This document shows, one piece after another, positions 54,298 to 63,366 of a stretch of 64,000 bases of DNA (the stretch's first letter is position 1; every line of letters begins with the position of its first letter). The translations under genes and the position numbers were made by a program. This DNA is from Bacteroidota bacterium. GTDB lineage: Bacteria > Bacteroidota > Bacteroidia > 2-12-FULL-35-15. A model generated the notes under the pieces. It was not told the DNA's origin and made no database searches. It was given only the letters and a program-made list of their open reading frames with translations. The stretch lies in assembly GCA_016707685.1 (NCBI GenBank), contig JADJHE010000003.1:124001-188000 (forward strand). The letters are read 5' to 3'.

Positions 54298-55637
54298 ATG
54301 AAGAAACAAATACACTTTTTATGGCATTAATAGCTTTTGGAATCAATGGTTCCGAACTTTTTGCCCAACAACCTAAAAATTGCAAAGAAATTTTGGATAG
54401 CTCCCCTTCGTCAGCTAGTGGATTATACATAATCGATCCAGACGGAACAGGACCAATTAGTACAATGTCATGTTATTGTGATATGACGACAGATGGTGGA
54501 GGGTGGACCCTTATTTTAAATTACAATCATTTAACGGGGACTAATCCCACTTTGAATGTAAGGACTACAGATCTACCATTATTAGGGAGCTCATCGTTGG
54601 GAACAGATGAAAGCGGAACACAATTTTGGGGGCATGCCGATACAAACTTATTAAAAGCATTTAATTTTGCAGAAATAAGATTTTATGGAAAAACATCTGA
54701 GCACAGTCGTGAAATAAACTTCAAAACCAATCATGCAGGAACAATTGCCTACTTTAAAACGGGGGCAGGATCAACATCTGGTATTACTTCAAGTTTTACT
54801 GCATTGTCTGGACACACAGCAAATTTACCTGCTGCAATTAATTTAAGTAATGCTAACCAAGGGAATTATGCCATGACGGAGTACCCTTTATGGACAGGGA
54901 GTACTTATCACTGGTTTTTATCTCCAACTTTTGGAAGATGGGAAGTAGATGATTATAATTTCAGTTTACCCTCAACAATTCACCAAATATGGGGAAGAGA
55001 ATGTACGAATAATGTCTCCATTAGTCTGTCTGCATGTGATAGTTTTGTTTGGAACACACAAACGTATGATTCAAGTGGTGTTTATACCCAAGTATTACAA
55101 AACATACAAGGATGTGATAGTACAGTAACCTTAACGCTGACAATAGATACAACTATAATTGCTTCAGTAACTTCAAATGGTGCTACACTAACCGCAAATA
55201 CAGCTACTGCAACTTATCAGTGGATTGATTGTAATAATGGTAATGTTGCAATTTCTGGTGAAACAAATCAAAGTTATACTCCATCGGCAAGTGGTGATTA
55301 TGCCGTGATAATTTCAGAGGGTGCGTGTTCAGATACTTCTGATTGTATCAATGTTGTTGTTACAGAAATTGTGTATGAGGCTGAAATTGATAAAATCAGT
55401 ATTTATCCTAATCCTACAAACGGACTAGTTACAATTGCTATCAAAAATGCAAACATTGAAACATTAATAATTAGTGTAGTTGATATTCAAGGGAAAGAAG
55501 TATTTGCTTCAAGAGAAAGCAATATTGCTACTAATTACAACAAACTAATCAATTTAGAAGGTTTATCAAAAGGCATGTATTACATTAAATTGAGTACAGG
55601 TGCTGATGTTAAGATTCAAAAATTAATTGTTCAATAA
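54298..55637 (+). CDS. T9SS-secreted fibrinogen-like (YCD/GGGW) protein, frame broken at its start
   Basis: Secreted protein of about 446 residues. From ATG 54298 the frame reads MKKQIHFL and then meets a stop. One missing base at about 54320 restores a signal peptide ending SELFAQ, continuous with the long frame. The N-terminal domain (about 25-240) is fibrinogen-like: NCKEILDSSPSSASGLYIID, SCYCDMTTDGGGWTLIL (YCD and GGGW motifs), then an RFYGKTSEHSRE region. A repeat-like unit (YDSSGVYTQVLQNIQGCDST), an Ig-like unit and a type A sorting domain follow. The last ~75 residues are nearly identical to those of the preceding gene. Fibrinogen-like domains bind sugars or proteins; the ligand is unknown. 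Confidence 0.85.
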
Positions 55638-55656
55638 TACTCGAACAAGCTATACA

Positions 55657-55692
55657 AAAATCGCCCGACAAATTTTTGTCGGGCGATTTTGT
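55657..55692. terminator. Bidirectional terminator between the T9SS and cyanophycin loci
   Basis: The stem aaaatcgcccgacaaa with tttgtcgggcgatttt and a short tt loop, T-run on both sides, between convergent genes. Confidence 0.93.
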
Positions 55693-55713
55693 TTTATAAA
55701 AAATTGAAAATAA

Positions 55714-56556
55714 TTACTCGAATACTTCTAGTGTTTTGCCATCATAACTAGCAAATACCATACTAGGATGCGAATCTTGATGATAGATGTTTCCTTTATG
55801 ATCAATGGCAATTGCTCCCGCAAAACCATCTATTTCTTTTAACTCAGTAAATGTTTTTTCAAATGCTTTTTCGATTGTAAATCCATCGCTTACACGTGTA
55901 ACAATTTTGGTTGCAACAGCAGTGCTTACAATGTCTTCTCCAATACCGGTACAACTTACACCACAATGCATGGTCGCATAATTTCCAGCTGTTGTTGCCG
56001 AGTCCGAAATTCTTCCTGGTACTTCAAATCCTTTTCCACCTGTAGAGGTGGCAGCTGCAATGTTGCCTTGTGCATCCAATGCAACACAACCAACTGTGCC
56101 CATCGATTTTGTCCCTAATTTAGCTTCGTATTCTTTTCTACGTTGTGGAATTTCAGGATTAAACACCTCGAATTTATTGGAATGCGCAAATGTTGTAGCA
56201 CCTTCTCCGCCCAACACTCTATCTACTGTTCCGAATAATTTTTCAGCTACACGAATTGGATTTTTTACATTTTCAATATTCACAACACCGCTAAATTTGG
56301 TGCTCTTCCCATCCATCATCGATGCACTCATTCTTATTTTTCCATCACTTTGAATTTGAGAACCAATTCCCGCATTAAACAATTCATCGTTTTCTAATTG
56401 TTCTACAGCGTATACAATCGTCTCCAATGCTGTATGCGTTTTTAGAAACTCATACGAGTTGCTTACAACCTGTTTCAACGCATTTTGCTTTGCAATTTTA
56501 GTTTCTAAGCTTTGTGACGATTCACTAAAAAATCCTCCGTGTATAATTATTTTCAT
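55714..56556 (-). CDS. Isoaspartyl peptidase/L-asparaginase (Ntn hydrolase)
   Basis: Threonine-type Ntn hydrolase of 280 residues that cleaves itself into two chains. The autocleavage site is visible in TKSMGTVGCVALDAQGN: the Thr before VGCVALD is the nucleophile. Later comes GGKGFEVPGRISDSATTAGN, the family's substrate loop. It hydrolyses beta-Asp-X dipeptides. Beside cyanophycinase and cyanophycin synthetase, the likely substrate is beta-Asp-Arg, giving Asp and Arg. It starts 7 nt after the cyanophycinase stop in the same direction, so the two are probably one operon. Confidence 0.9.
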   Translation of the reverse strand: MKIIIHGGFFSESSQSLETKIAKQNALKQVVSNSYEFLKTHTALETIVYAVEQLENDELFNAGIGSQIQSDGKIRMSASMMDGKSTKFSGVVNIENVKNPIRVAEKLFGTVDRVLGGEGATTFAHSNKFEVFNPEIPQRRKEYEAKLGTKSMGTVGCVALDAQGNIAAATSTGGKGFEVPGRISDSATTAGNYATMHCGVSCTGIGEDIVSTAVATKIVTRVSDGFTIEKAFEKTFTELKEIDGFAGAIAIDHKGNIYHQDSHPSMVFASYDGKTLEVFE

Positions 56557-56562
56557 TTGCTA

Positions 56563-57441
56563 TTATTTTAAAGCATGTTGCTCATCATGAATTGTCATTT
56601 CGTGTTTCTCTAAATCGTAATGATCGAATTTACTCATCACATGCACTACTAGGTTTTTAATGGAAATTGGTGTTCCCATTTCAACTTGTGTTAAGTTGGT
56701 GTCTTTAATATGTCGGCCATCAACTAAAATTACAAGACCAGAACCAATTGCTTCCATGTAGTTTCCATTGGTAATTAAAAAGCCTGTATCTTCTCCTAAT
56801 CCAATTCCCAATGTGCGTGGATTATTTACGACAGCTTGGAATAGACGGCCAATTCTACCTCTGTGTACAAAATGCGTATCAATAATTACATTATCAATCA
56901 AACCTAAACCACTTGTAATTTTCACTTCTCCTTTTAATAAGGCTTCACTGCTCGATCCTTGATAAATCATGCTGTTTGAAGCAGCAGCAGCACCTGCTGA
57001 GGTGCCAGCAAAAATAAATTCTTCGTTGGCGTATTTTTCTAAAATTAAATTATGAATGGGCGTACCACCTAAAATAGAAGTTAAGCGTAATTGATCTCCT
57101 CCTGTAAACATTACCACATCTGCTTTTCTGATACGTTCAATGTTTTCTTGGTCTAGCGCTTCTTCACGCTTTTCGATGTGTAATACATGCACATTGCCTG
57201 CGCCTAAATATTCAAATGCTTTTGCATACTCTGGTCCTACTTCTTTTGGAATTTTTGACGCTGTAGTAATGATTTCAATACGGGAATGTTCTTTCAACTT
57301 TGATTCCATAATCAAACGCTTCAAAATTCCGGTTTCAAAAAAATTCAAATTTTTCTCAACTTGCTTGTCAAAGTTCTTCTCTGTAAAACTGCCTTTATCA
57401 ACAGCTCCGCCAATTACTATTAATTTTCCTTTTGGATTCAT
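56563..57441 (-). CDS. cphB: Cyanophycinase
   Basis: Serine exopeptidase (S51 family) that releases beta-Asp-Arg dipeptides from cyanophycin. The 292 residues include KGKLIVIGGAVDKGS at the start, VVMFTGGDQLRLTSIL, and the nucleophile elbow FAGTSAGAAAASNSM with the catalytic Ser. Start at 57441 (MNPKGKL) is preferred over the upstream ATG at 57480, which adds 13 unconserved residues. Length fits cytosolic cyanophycinase without signal peptide. It is divergent from cphA across about 350 bp. Confidence 0.93.
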   Translation of the reverse strand: MNPKGKLIVIGGAVDKGSFTEKNFDKQVEKNLNFFETGILKRLIMESKLKEHSRIEIITTASKIPKEVGPEYAKAFEYLGAGNVHVLHIEKREEALDQENIERIRKADVVMFTGGDQLRLTSILGGTPIHNLILEKYANEEFIFAGTSAGAAAASNSMIYQGSSSEALLKGEVKITSGLGLIDNVIIDTHFVHRGRIGRLFQAVVNNPRTLGIGLGEDTGFLITNGNYMEAIGSGLVILVDGRHIKDTNLTQVEMGTPISIKNLVVHVMSKFDHYDLEKHEMTIHDEQHALK

Positions 57442-57790
57442 TATTTTTTTATTAATTTTTTGTTGTGAAATGCTGTGCAAGATTATCTTTTACAACCTAA
57501 AACGAGTAGCTATTTCAGTGCATAAAAATATCTGAAAAACCAATAAGTAGGCATTTAAATTCTCCTTAGTTATTAAAAGTGAATTGTGCATTAATCTCAT
57601 TTTCAATTATTTTTCTTTGATTTAAAAAAAATTCACTTTATCTTACCTCGGTTTGCTTGCCTTTGTGGATAAGCATTACTCTACTCAGTACAACGAGTTA
57701 TTCCATTTTTTTGATGAAATATTCAAGTTTTTCGATTAAAAAGAATAATACCCTTGTACGATACAATTATTAAAAAATAAATTTTTACTT
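57442..57790. other. Divergent intergenic region of the cyanophycin locus
   Basis: About 350 bp between divergent cphB and cphA. It must hold the promoters of both. I see no perfect TAnnTTTG here; the best match for cphA is TACCCTTG (57749-57756, one mismatch). A palindrome-like ctcagtacaacgag motif is weak. No gene is supported. Confidence 0.5.
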
Positions 57791-60409
57791 ATGAAAATAT
57801 TAAGCATTCAGGCATTACGTGGCCCCAATATTTGGAGTGTTAGAAGAAAAAAATTAATCCAAATGCGATTGGATTTGGAAGATTTAGAAGCGCTTCCTAC
57901 CAATAAAATTGAAGGTTTTAGACAACGATTAGAAGCGATGTTCCCCACAATGATTGAACACCGTTGTTCCGAAGAAGTTCGTGGTGGCTTTTTTCAGCGC
58001 ATTGAACGTGGTACTTGGATGGGACATGTAATTGAACACATTGCCCTTGAAACGCAATCCTTGGCGGGTATGGAAACTGGATTTGGACGTACTCGTGAAA
58101 CAAAAACACCAGGTGTATACAATGTTGTTTTTAGCTATGTTGAAGAAAAAGTAGGAATATTTGCTGCGGAATCAGCCGTAAACATTGCACAAGCATTGGT
58201 AAATAATGAAGCATATGATTTGCAAGCCGACTTAAAAAAGATGCGCGAAATTCGCGAGGATGTTCGTCTCGGGCCAAGTACAGGAAGTATTGTGGATGAG
58301 GCCGTAGCACGCGATATTCCTTGGATACGTTTGGGAACTAATTCACTTGTTCAGTTAGGATATGGTGTTAATCAGATGCGTTTTCAAGCGACTATTACTT
58401 GTAAAACAAGTAGCATTGCCGTTGATATTGCTTGTAATAAAGAACAAACCAAACAAATGTTGGATGCAGCATCTATCCCTGTTGCAAAGGGAGATATTTG
58501 TGTAGATGAAGAAGATTTAGACAATACCATCAGACGAATCGGTTATCCAATTGTATTAAAACCATTGGATGGAAATCATGGCAAAGGTGTTTCAATTAAT
58601 GTAAATACAAGAGAAGAAGCGGTTGCAGGATTGGCATTTGCACAAAAATATTCACGTAAAGTAATTGTCGAAAAATACATTACGGGTTTTGATTTCCGTG
58701 TATTGGTTATCGATAATAAAATGGTGGCTGCTGCACAACGTGTTCCTGCAAACGTTGTTGGAGATGGCAAACAAACAGTTCAACAATTAATTGATCAAAC
58801 AAATAAAGATCCACGCAGAGGCTATGGACATGAGAATGTTCTCACGGAAATTACGGTTGATAGAGATACACTTGATTTGCTTGAAAAGAAAAATTATACA
58901 TTAGAAACAGTTCCTCCTGCAAATGAAGTGGTGTATTTAAAATCAACCGCCAACTTAAGTACTGGCGGAACGTCCATAGATGTTACTGATATGGTGCATC
59001 CGGAGAATATATTTTTAGCAGAACGCATTTCTCGTGTTATTGGATTGGATGTGTGTGGTATTGATATCATGGCAAAAAATTTAACACAATCATTAAAAGA
59101 AAATGGTGGCGTTATTTTAGAAGTAAATGCAGCACCAGGGTTTCGAATGCACTTAGCCCCATCCGAAGGTTTACCTCGCAATGTGGCAGCGCCAGTTATT
59201 GATATGTTGTATCCATTAGGAAAACCTTCACGCATTCCAATTATTGCAGTAACCGGTACAAATGGAAAAACTACAACTACACGATTGATTGCACACATTG
59301 TAAAAAACAATGGTTATAAAGTTGGTTTTACTACATCGGATGGAATTTATGTTCAGAATCATATGCTTGAAAAGGGCGATACAACAGGTCCATTGAGCAC
59401 TGAGTTTATCTTAAAAGATCCTACTGTTGAATTTGCTGTATTGGAAACGGCACGTGGTGGAATTCTGCGTTCTGGTTTAGGATTTAGCAGATGTGATATT
59501 GGAATCATTACAAACATTCAAGAAGATCATTTAGGCATAAGCGATATTCATGATTTAAAAGATTTGTCGCGTGTAAAAGCGGTAGTGGTGAACAGTGTTA
59601 AGAAGGATGGCTGGGCAGTATTAAATGCCGAAGATGTAAATTGTGTGGAGATAGCAAAAGACTTGGATTGCAAAGTAGCTTATTTCAGCATGAATGAACA
59701 TTGCGATGTAATTGTTAATCATTGCAGAAAAGGTGGTATTGCTGCCATTTATGAAAATGGCTACATCACCATTAAAAAAGGAGATTGGAAAATGCGTGTG
59801 GAGAAAGCAACACATGTTCCATTGACATTAAATGGTAAAGCCAAATTTATGATTGCCAATGTGCTTGCTGCAACCTTAGCAAGTTATTTGTGGGGTTTCA
59901 AAACGGAAGACATTAAATTATCATTGGCTACATTTATTCCAAGTGCAGCACAAACACCAGGAAGAATGAATATTTTCGACTTTAAGAAATTTAAAGTGAT
60001 GATTGATTTTGCACACAATCCTTCAGGATATTTAGGTGTTGAAGATTTCTTACAAAGCATTAAATCGCCTCACAAGGTTGGTATTATTGCTGGTGTAGGC
60101 GACAGACGTGATAGCGATATTAAGGATTGTGCTGTAATTGCAGCTCGTATGTTTGATCATATCATTATCCGACAAGAAAAACATTTACGTGGAAGAACAG
60201 AAGAAGAAATCATCAATTTAATTATTGATGGGATAAAGTCGGTTGATAAAGCTGTTACTTACGAAATTATTCCAAAAGAAACAGATGCCATCAAACATGC
60301 TATCAATATTGCAAAAGAAGGAACATTCATTACCGCATTGAGTGATGTTATTACCAATGCAATTGAAGTTGTTCAACAGCATTTGGATAAAGAAGTGGAG
60401 GAAGCATAA
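57791..60409 (+). CDS. cphA: Cyanophycin synthetase
   Basis: Polymerises Asp and Arg into cyanophycin (multi-L-arginyl-poly-L-aspartate) with ATP. The 872 residues fit the family (about 870-900). An N-terminal domain (about 1-205) with KILSIQALRGPNIWSVRRK is followed by an ATP-grasp domain (about 210-475) with GYPIVLKPLDGNHGKGV and GVILEVNAAPGFRMHL. The Mur-ligase-like domain starts at VTGTNGKTTTTRLIAHI (about 487-503, P-loop) and ends with DFAHNPSGYLGVEDF and GVGDRRDSDIKD. All three active domains are intact. It is transcribed alone and ends in a terminator. Confidence 0.97.
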   Translation: MKILSIQALRGPNIWSVRRKKLIQMRLDLEDLEALPTNKIEGFRQRLEAMFPTMIEHRCSEEVRGGFFQRIERGTWMGHVIEHIALETQSLAGMETGFGRTRETKTPGVYNVVFSYVEEKVGIFAAESAVNIAQALVNNEAYDLQADLKKMREIREDVRLGPSTGSIVDEAVARDIPWIRLGTNSLVQLGYGVNQMRFQATITCKTSSIAVDIACNKEQTKQMLDAASIPVAKGDICVDEEDLDNTIRRIGYPIVLKPLDGNHGKGVSINVNTREEAVAGLAFAQKYSRKVIVEKYITGFDFRVLVIDNKMVAAAQRVPANVVGDGKQTVQQLIDQTNKDPRRGYGHENVLTEITVDRDTLDLLEKKNYTLETVPPANEVVYLKSTANLSTGGTSIDVTDMVHPENIFLAERISRVIGLDVCGIDIMAKNLTQSLKENGGVILEVNAAPGFRMHLAPSEGLPRNVAAPVIDMLYPLGKPSRIPIIAVTGTNGKTTTTRLIAHIVKNNGYKVGFTTSDGIYVQNHMLEKGDTTGPLSTEFILKDPTVEFAVLETARGGILRSGLGFSRCDIGIITNIQEDHLGISDIHDLKDLSRVKAVVVNSVKKDGWAVLNAEDVNCVEIAKDLDCKVAYFSMNEHCDVIVNHCRKGGIAAIYENGYITIKKGDWKMRVEKATHVPLTLNGKAKFMIANVLAATLASYLWGFKTEDIKLSLATFIPSAAQTPGRMNIFDFKKFKVMIDFAHNPSGYLGVEDFLQSIKSPHKVGIIAGVGDRRDSDIKDCAVIAARMFDHIIIRQEKHLRGRTEEEIINLIIDGIKSVDKAVTYEIIPKETDAIKHAINIAKEGTFITALSDVITNAIEVVQQHLDKEVEEA

Positions 60410-60423
60410 AATTTAATGGTGTA

Positions 60424-60457
60424 AAAAAAGCCTCTTGAATTTCAAGAGGCTTTTTTA
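60424..60457. terminator. Terminator after cphA
   Basis: The stem aaaaaagcctcttg with caagaggctttttt around a 5-nt loop and a T-run, between convergent genes. An abnormal A/C-only tract begins just beyond it. Confidence 0.9.
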
Positions 60458-61113
60458 TTCTTTGCTTTTTTAAACACCCCCCCACCACCACACAGCCGAA
60501 AAAGAAGGAATAAAACAACACAAAAAAACACCACCAACCACAACAAAAAAAACCACAACCCCCACAACCAAACACCAACAAAAAAACAACCACAAAACAC
60601 AACACCACACAACCCCCTTTTATAAAGTGGAACGGTTGAGCAAGGTTCACCATACATGATGCTTTTTGCAACCGGACGTAAAATGCGTGTAAGTTCAACA
60701 TACGCTGCAATAGGAACCGGTAGCTTTCCACATCCTTTAATTACAATACGTGCATCAGCATAATCGTTTGGGTTTAATTTTGAAAGTACTTCATCAAATA
60801 AAATAGTTTCCAATACTTCTAAATTTCCAAAAACCACTTTTTTAGCAAATGGTTCTAGTTGCGTTGCCAATAACATGTAAGCCCAAGTTGGAACAATTGC
60901 ATCGGCAGAGCAAACAATAGCTACGTATTTATCTTTGTATGCTGCCCAGTTTTCGCTTTTAATAAATTCACGAAAATCTTTTTCTTTCAATATCAATCCT
61001 TGAAATAACAAATCTTTAATGTCAAATAGAACACGCTCTCCTGCAGGATAAAACTCTTCCAGGTCAATGCTGACAATCCCACTTTGTGCTACTTTATTTG
61101 TAATTTCAGTCAT
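60442..61113 (-). CDS. DUF2480 family protein, 3' end corrupted
   Basis: Bacteroidota family of unknown function, recognised by VSIDLEEFYPAGERVLFDIK near the N-terminus, ADAIVPTWAYMLLATQLEPF in the middle and CGKLPVPIAAYVELTRILRP near the end. The family body ends at about GEPCSTVPLYKR (residue 167). The remaining ~55 residues are read from the A/C-only tract and are Gly, Cys, Phe and Val rich, so I consider them spurious; the true stop should lie near 60610. It is the last gene of the suf-type cluster on this strand, 65 bp from the MIP18 gene, which hints at a link to Fe-S assembly. Confidence 0.8.
   Translation of the reverse strand: MTEITNKVAQSGIVSIDLEEFYPAGERVLFDIKDLLFQGLILKEKDFREFIKSENWAAYKDKYVAIVCSADAIVPTWAYMLLATQLEPFAKKVVFGNLEVLETILFDEVLSKLNPNDYADARIVIKGCGKLPVPIAAYVELTRILRPVAKSIMYGEPCSTVPLYKRGLCGVVFCGCFFVGVWLWGLWFFLLWLVVFFCVVLFLLFRLCGGGGVFKKAKNKKAS
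60472..60617. other. Low-complexity A/C tract, probably not genuine sequence
   Basis: Positions 60472-60494 and 60512-60617 contain only A and C on the + strand (the second run is 106 bases); a short mixed piece separates them. No other part of the window has such composition. It begins just after a hairpin-plus-T-run and truncates the 3' end of the DUF2480 gene into an artificial Gly/Cys/Phe-rich tail. A/C-only strings are a known form of low-quality read noise, so this may be an assembly artefact; a real strand-asymmetric tract cannot be excluded. Confidence 0.7.
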
Positions 61114-61139
61114 TCGTTAATTGTAACTATGCAAATTTT

Positions 61140-61176
61140 TTTGTCTGTAATCTGTTGTCTAACGTCTTTTATCTAA
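61140..61176. repeat. Intergenic simple-word repeat (gtctaacgtctt type)
   Basis: The short spacer between the DUF2480 and MIP18 genes reads as variants of gtctgtaatctg and gtctaacgtctt. It is similar in style to other word-built spacers in the window. Confidence 0.45.
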
Positions 61177-61178
61177 TC

Positions 61179-61508
61179 TTACATAAACCCTAATTCCAAC
61201 TGCGCTACTTCACTCATCATTTCTTTTTCCCAAGGTGGCTCAAATGTCAATTCAATTTTTGCCGATTTAATTCCTTCAATTTCACGCAGTTTTTGTTCAA
61301 CTTCTGGTGGTAAGGTTTCCGCTACCGGACAACTTGGTGATGTTAATGTCATCTTCACGTTTAGGTTATCTCCTTCATCAATATTGATTTCGTAGATTAA
61401 TCCCAACTCCCAAATATCTACAGGTATTTCAGGGTCATAACACGTTTTAATGGTGTCAATAACACGTTGTGTTAATTCGGTATTGTATGTATTAATTATT
61501 GCAGGCAT
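61179..61508 (-). CDS. MIP18/DUF59 family Fe-S assembly protein (SufT/PaaD-like)
   Basis: A 109-residue MIP18-type protein that helps insert or mature Fe-S clusters. Seen are TCYDPEIPVDIWELGLIYEI near the N-terminus (the DPE and LG motifs), VKMTLTSPSCPVAETLPPEV with the reactive Cys, and a closing ELTFEPPWEKEMMSEVA. Located with sufE and sufS on the same strand, as in many Bacteroidota suf clusters. No cluster scaffold (SufBCD) is inside the window. Confidence 0.92.
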   Translation of the reverse strand: MPAIINTYNTELTQRVIDTIKTCYDPEIPVDIWELGLIYEINIDEGDNLNVKMTLTSPSCPVAETLPPEVEQKLREIEGIKSAKIELTFEPPWEKEMMSEVAQLELGFM

Positions 61509-61511
61509 ATT

Positions 61512-61606
61512 TTAAAGTTCAAAGTTTTAAAGTTCAAAAGTCCAAAGTCTTAGTTCTCGATTCTTTTTCTGCGTAACGCAAATTTTGAACTTTGAACTTC
61601 CCAACT
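61512..61606. repeat. Intergenic inverted simple-word repeat (aaagttcaaagt)
   Basis: The spacer between the MIP18 and sufE genes has aaagttcaaagttttaaag at one end and ttttgaactttgaactt near the other, which can pair into a long stem. The unit between them reads like degenerate copies of the same word. Confidence 0.55.
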
Positions 61607-62029
61607 TTAAACTAGCTTATTCTTATAAGCCAAAGCATCTAATTTCATTTGTTTTATCATACTTAACAAACCATTGCTACGAGTGGGTGATAAGTGTTGT
61701 GTTAATCCTATTTTTTCTACAAACTCAAGTTTTGCAGTCATAATATCATCTGGTGTTTGGTTCGATAATACACGTATCATCAATGCAACCATTCCTTTGG
61801 TAATTATTGCATCACTGTCGGCAGTAAAAACAACTTTCCCATCAATAAGTTCAGAATGCAACCAAACTCTACTTTGGCAACCTTTAATTATTTTATCTTC
61901 TGTTTTGTGTTTTTCATCAATCATCGGAAGCGATTTCCCTAAATCAATGATGTGTTCGTACTTTTGCATCCAATCGTCAAACATCTCAAACTCTTCAACT
62001 ATTTCATTTTCAATTTCTGCTATTGTCAT
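61607..62029 (-). CDS. sufE: SufE, sulfur acceptor for cysteine desulfurase
   Basis: Accepts sulfur from SufS and passes it to the scaffold. The 140 residues contain DDWMQKYEHIIDLGKSLP near the N-terminus and the reactive Cys in DKIIKGCQSRVWLH (about residue 51). The rest matches the family. Its start overlaps the sufS stop by one base (TAATG), so the two are translationally coupled. Confidence 0.95.
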   Translation of the reverse strand: MTIAEIENEIVEEFEMFDDWMQKYEHIIDLGKSLPMIDEKHKTEDKIIKGCQSRVWLHSELIDGKVVFTADSDAIITKGMVALMIRVLSNQTPDDIMTAKLEFVEKIGLTQHLSPTRSNGLLSMIKQMKLDALAYKNKLV

Positions 62030-63273
62030 TATTTCAACATATTAATCGTACGTTCCAATCCTTTTATAAATTCATCAATTTCTTGTTTGGTATTGTAGAA
62101 AGCAAAGGAAGCACGAATGGTTCCTGGCACTCCATAAAATTGCATAAGTGGTTGTGTGCAGTGATGCCCTGTTCTAACTGCTATTCCTAATTGATCCAAA
62201 ATAGTTCCTATATCAAATGGATGCAATCCTTCAACACTAAAAGAGATAACACTTGCTTTGTTTTTAGCAGTGCCAATAATTTTAACACCAGCAATTTTTT
62301 CTAAAGCTTCAGTTGCATACAATAATAATTCGTGTTCGTATGCTGCAATTTTTTCTAATCCAATGTTCTTGATGTAATCAATAGCAGCTGCTAAGCCTAT
62401 ACCACCTGAAATGTGTGGCGTTCCTGCTTCAAATTTTAATGGCAAGTCTGCGTATTCTGTTTTTTCGAATGTTACGGTTTTTATGGTTCCGCCACCAACT
62501 TGATAGGGTGGTAATTCATTCAAATATTTTTCTTTTCCGTATAAAATTCCAACACCTGTTGGACCAAATAATTTATGTCCACTAAACACATAAAAATCAC
62601 AATCCAATGCTTGCACATCAACTCCTGTATGCGGAACAGCTTGTGCTCCATCAATCATCACCGGAATGTTTTTTGAATGTGCAATTGCAATTATTTCTTT
62701 AATTGGATTGATTGTTCCAAGTGTATTTGATATGTGTGTAACAGCAATGATTTTTGTTTTAGTGCTGATTAATTTTTCAAATTCATCAATTAGTAATTCT
62801 CCTTCTTGGTTGATTGGAATTACCTTTAGTAAAGCGCCCTTTTCCTCACACACTTGCTGCCATGGAAGAATATTAGAGTGGTGCTCCATTGCAGAAATAA
62901 TAATTTCATCACCTGCTTGAATGTGTTTTTTTGCAAAAGAACTCGCCAATAAATTAATGGATGCTGTAGTGCCCGAAGTAAATATTATCTCATGCGCATG
63001 CCTTGCATTCAAATGTTTTTGAATAGTTGTACGAGCATTTTCGTAAGCAACTGTAATTTCCTGGCTTAGTGTATGTACACCACGATGAATATTTGCATTT
63101 TGATTTTTGTAATATAAATCAATAACATCAATTACTGTTTGGGGTTTTTGTGCAGTAGCCCCATTATCGAAGTAAATAAGTTGCTTCCCATTTACTTTAC
63201 GAGAAAGAATAGGGAAATCGGCACGAATGGCTTCAATGTTCAACAAAGCAGGACTAATTTTAGGAGCTGTCAT
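62029..63273 (-). CDS. sufS: SufS cysteine desulfurase
   Basis: PLP enzyme that removes sulfur from cysteine for Fe-S assembly. The 414 residues show IYFDNGATAQKPQTVID near the start, SAMEHHSNILPWQQVC, the PLP Lys in FSGHKLFGPTGVGILYG (about 223-239) and the persulfide Cys in RTGHHCTQPLMQFYG (about 364-378). All catalytic residues are present. First gene of the suf cluster on this strand, divergent from a second desulfurase 93 bp away. Confidence 0.97.
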   Translation of the reverse strand: MTAPKISPALLNIEAIRADFPILSRKVNGKQLIYFDNGATAQKPQTVIDVIDLYYKNQNANIHRGVHTLSQEITVAYENARTTIQKHLNARHAHEIIFTSGTTASINLLASSFAKKHIQAGDEIIISAMEHHSNILPWQQVCEEKGALLKVIPINQEGELLIDEFEKLISTKTKIIAVTHISNTLGTINPIKEIIAIAHSKNIPVMIDGAQAVPHTGVDVQALDCDFYVFSGHKLFGPTGVGILYGKEKYLNELPPYQVGGGTIKTVTFEKTEYADLPLKFEAGTPHISGGIGLAAAIDYIKNIGLEKIAAYEHELLLYATEALEKIAGVKIIGTAKNKASVISFSVEGLHPFDIGTILDQLGIAVRTGHHCTQPLMQFYGVPGTIRASFAFYNTKQEIDEFIKGLERTINMLK

Positions 63274-63283
63274 AATTCTACTG

Positions 63284-63291
63284 CAAAATTA
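63284..63291 (-). promoter_or_regulatory. -7 element upstream of sufS
   Basis: On the - strand TAATTTTG matches TAnnTTTG, about 11 nt before the sufS ATG. It lies in the 93-bp gap between divergent desulfurase genes. Confidence 0.45.
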
Positions 63292-63366
63292 AGAATAATT
63301 CTAAATAGCGAGCTTTTTCATTGAAAATAAAGTCCTTTAAAGCCATTAATTTTTTAATTTAGAGAC

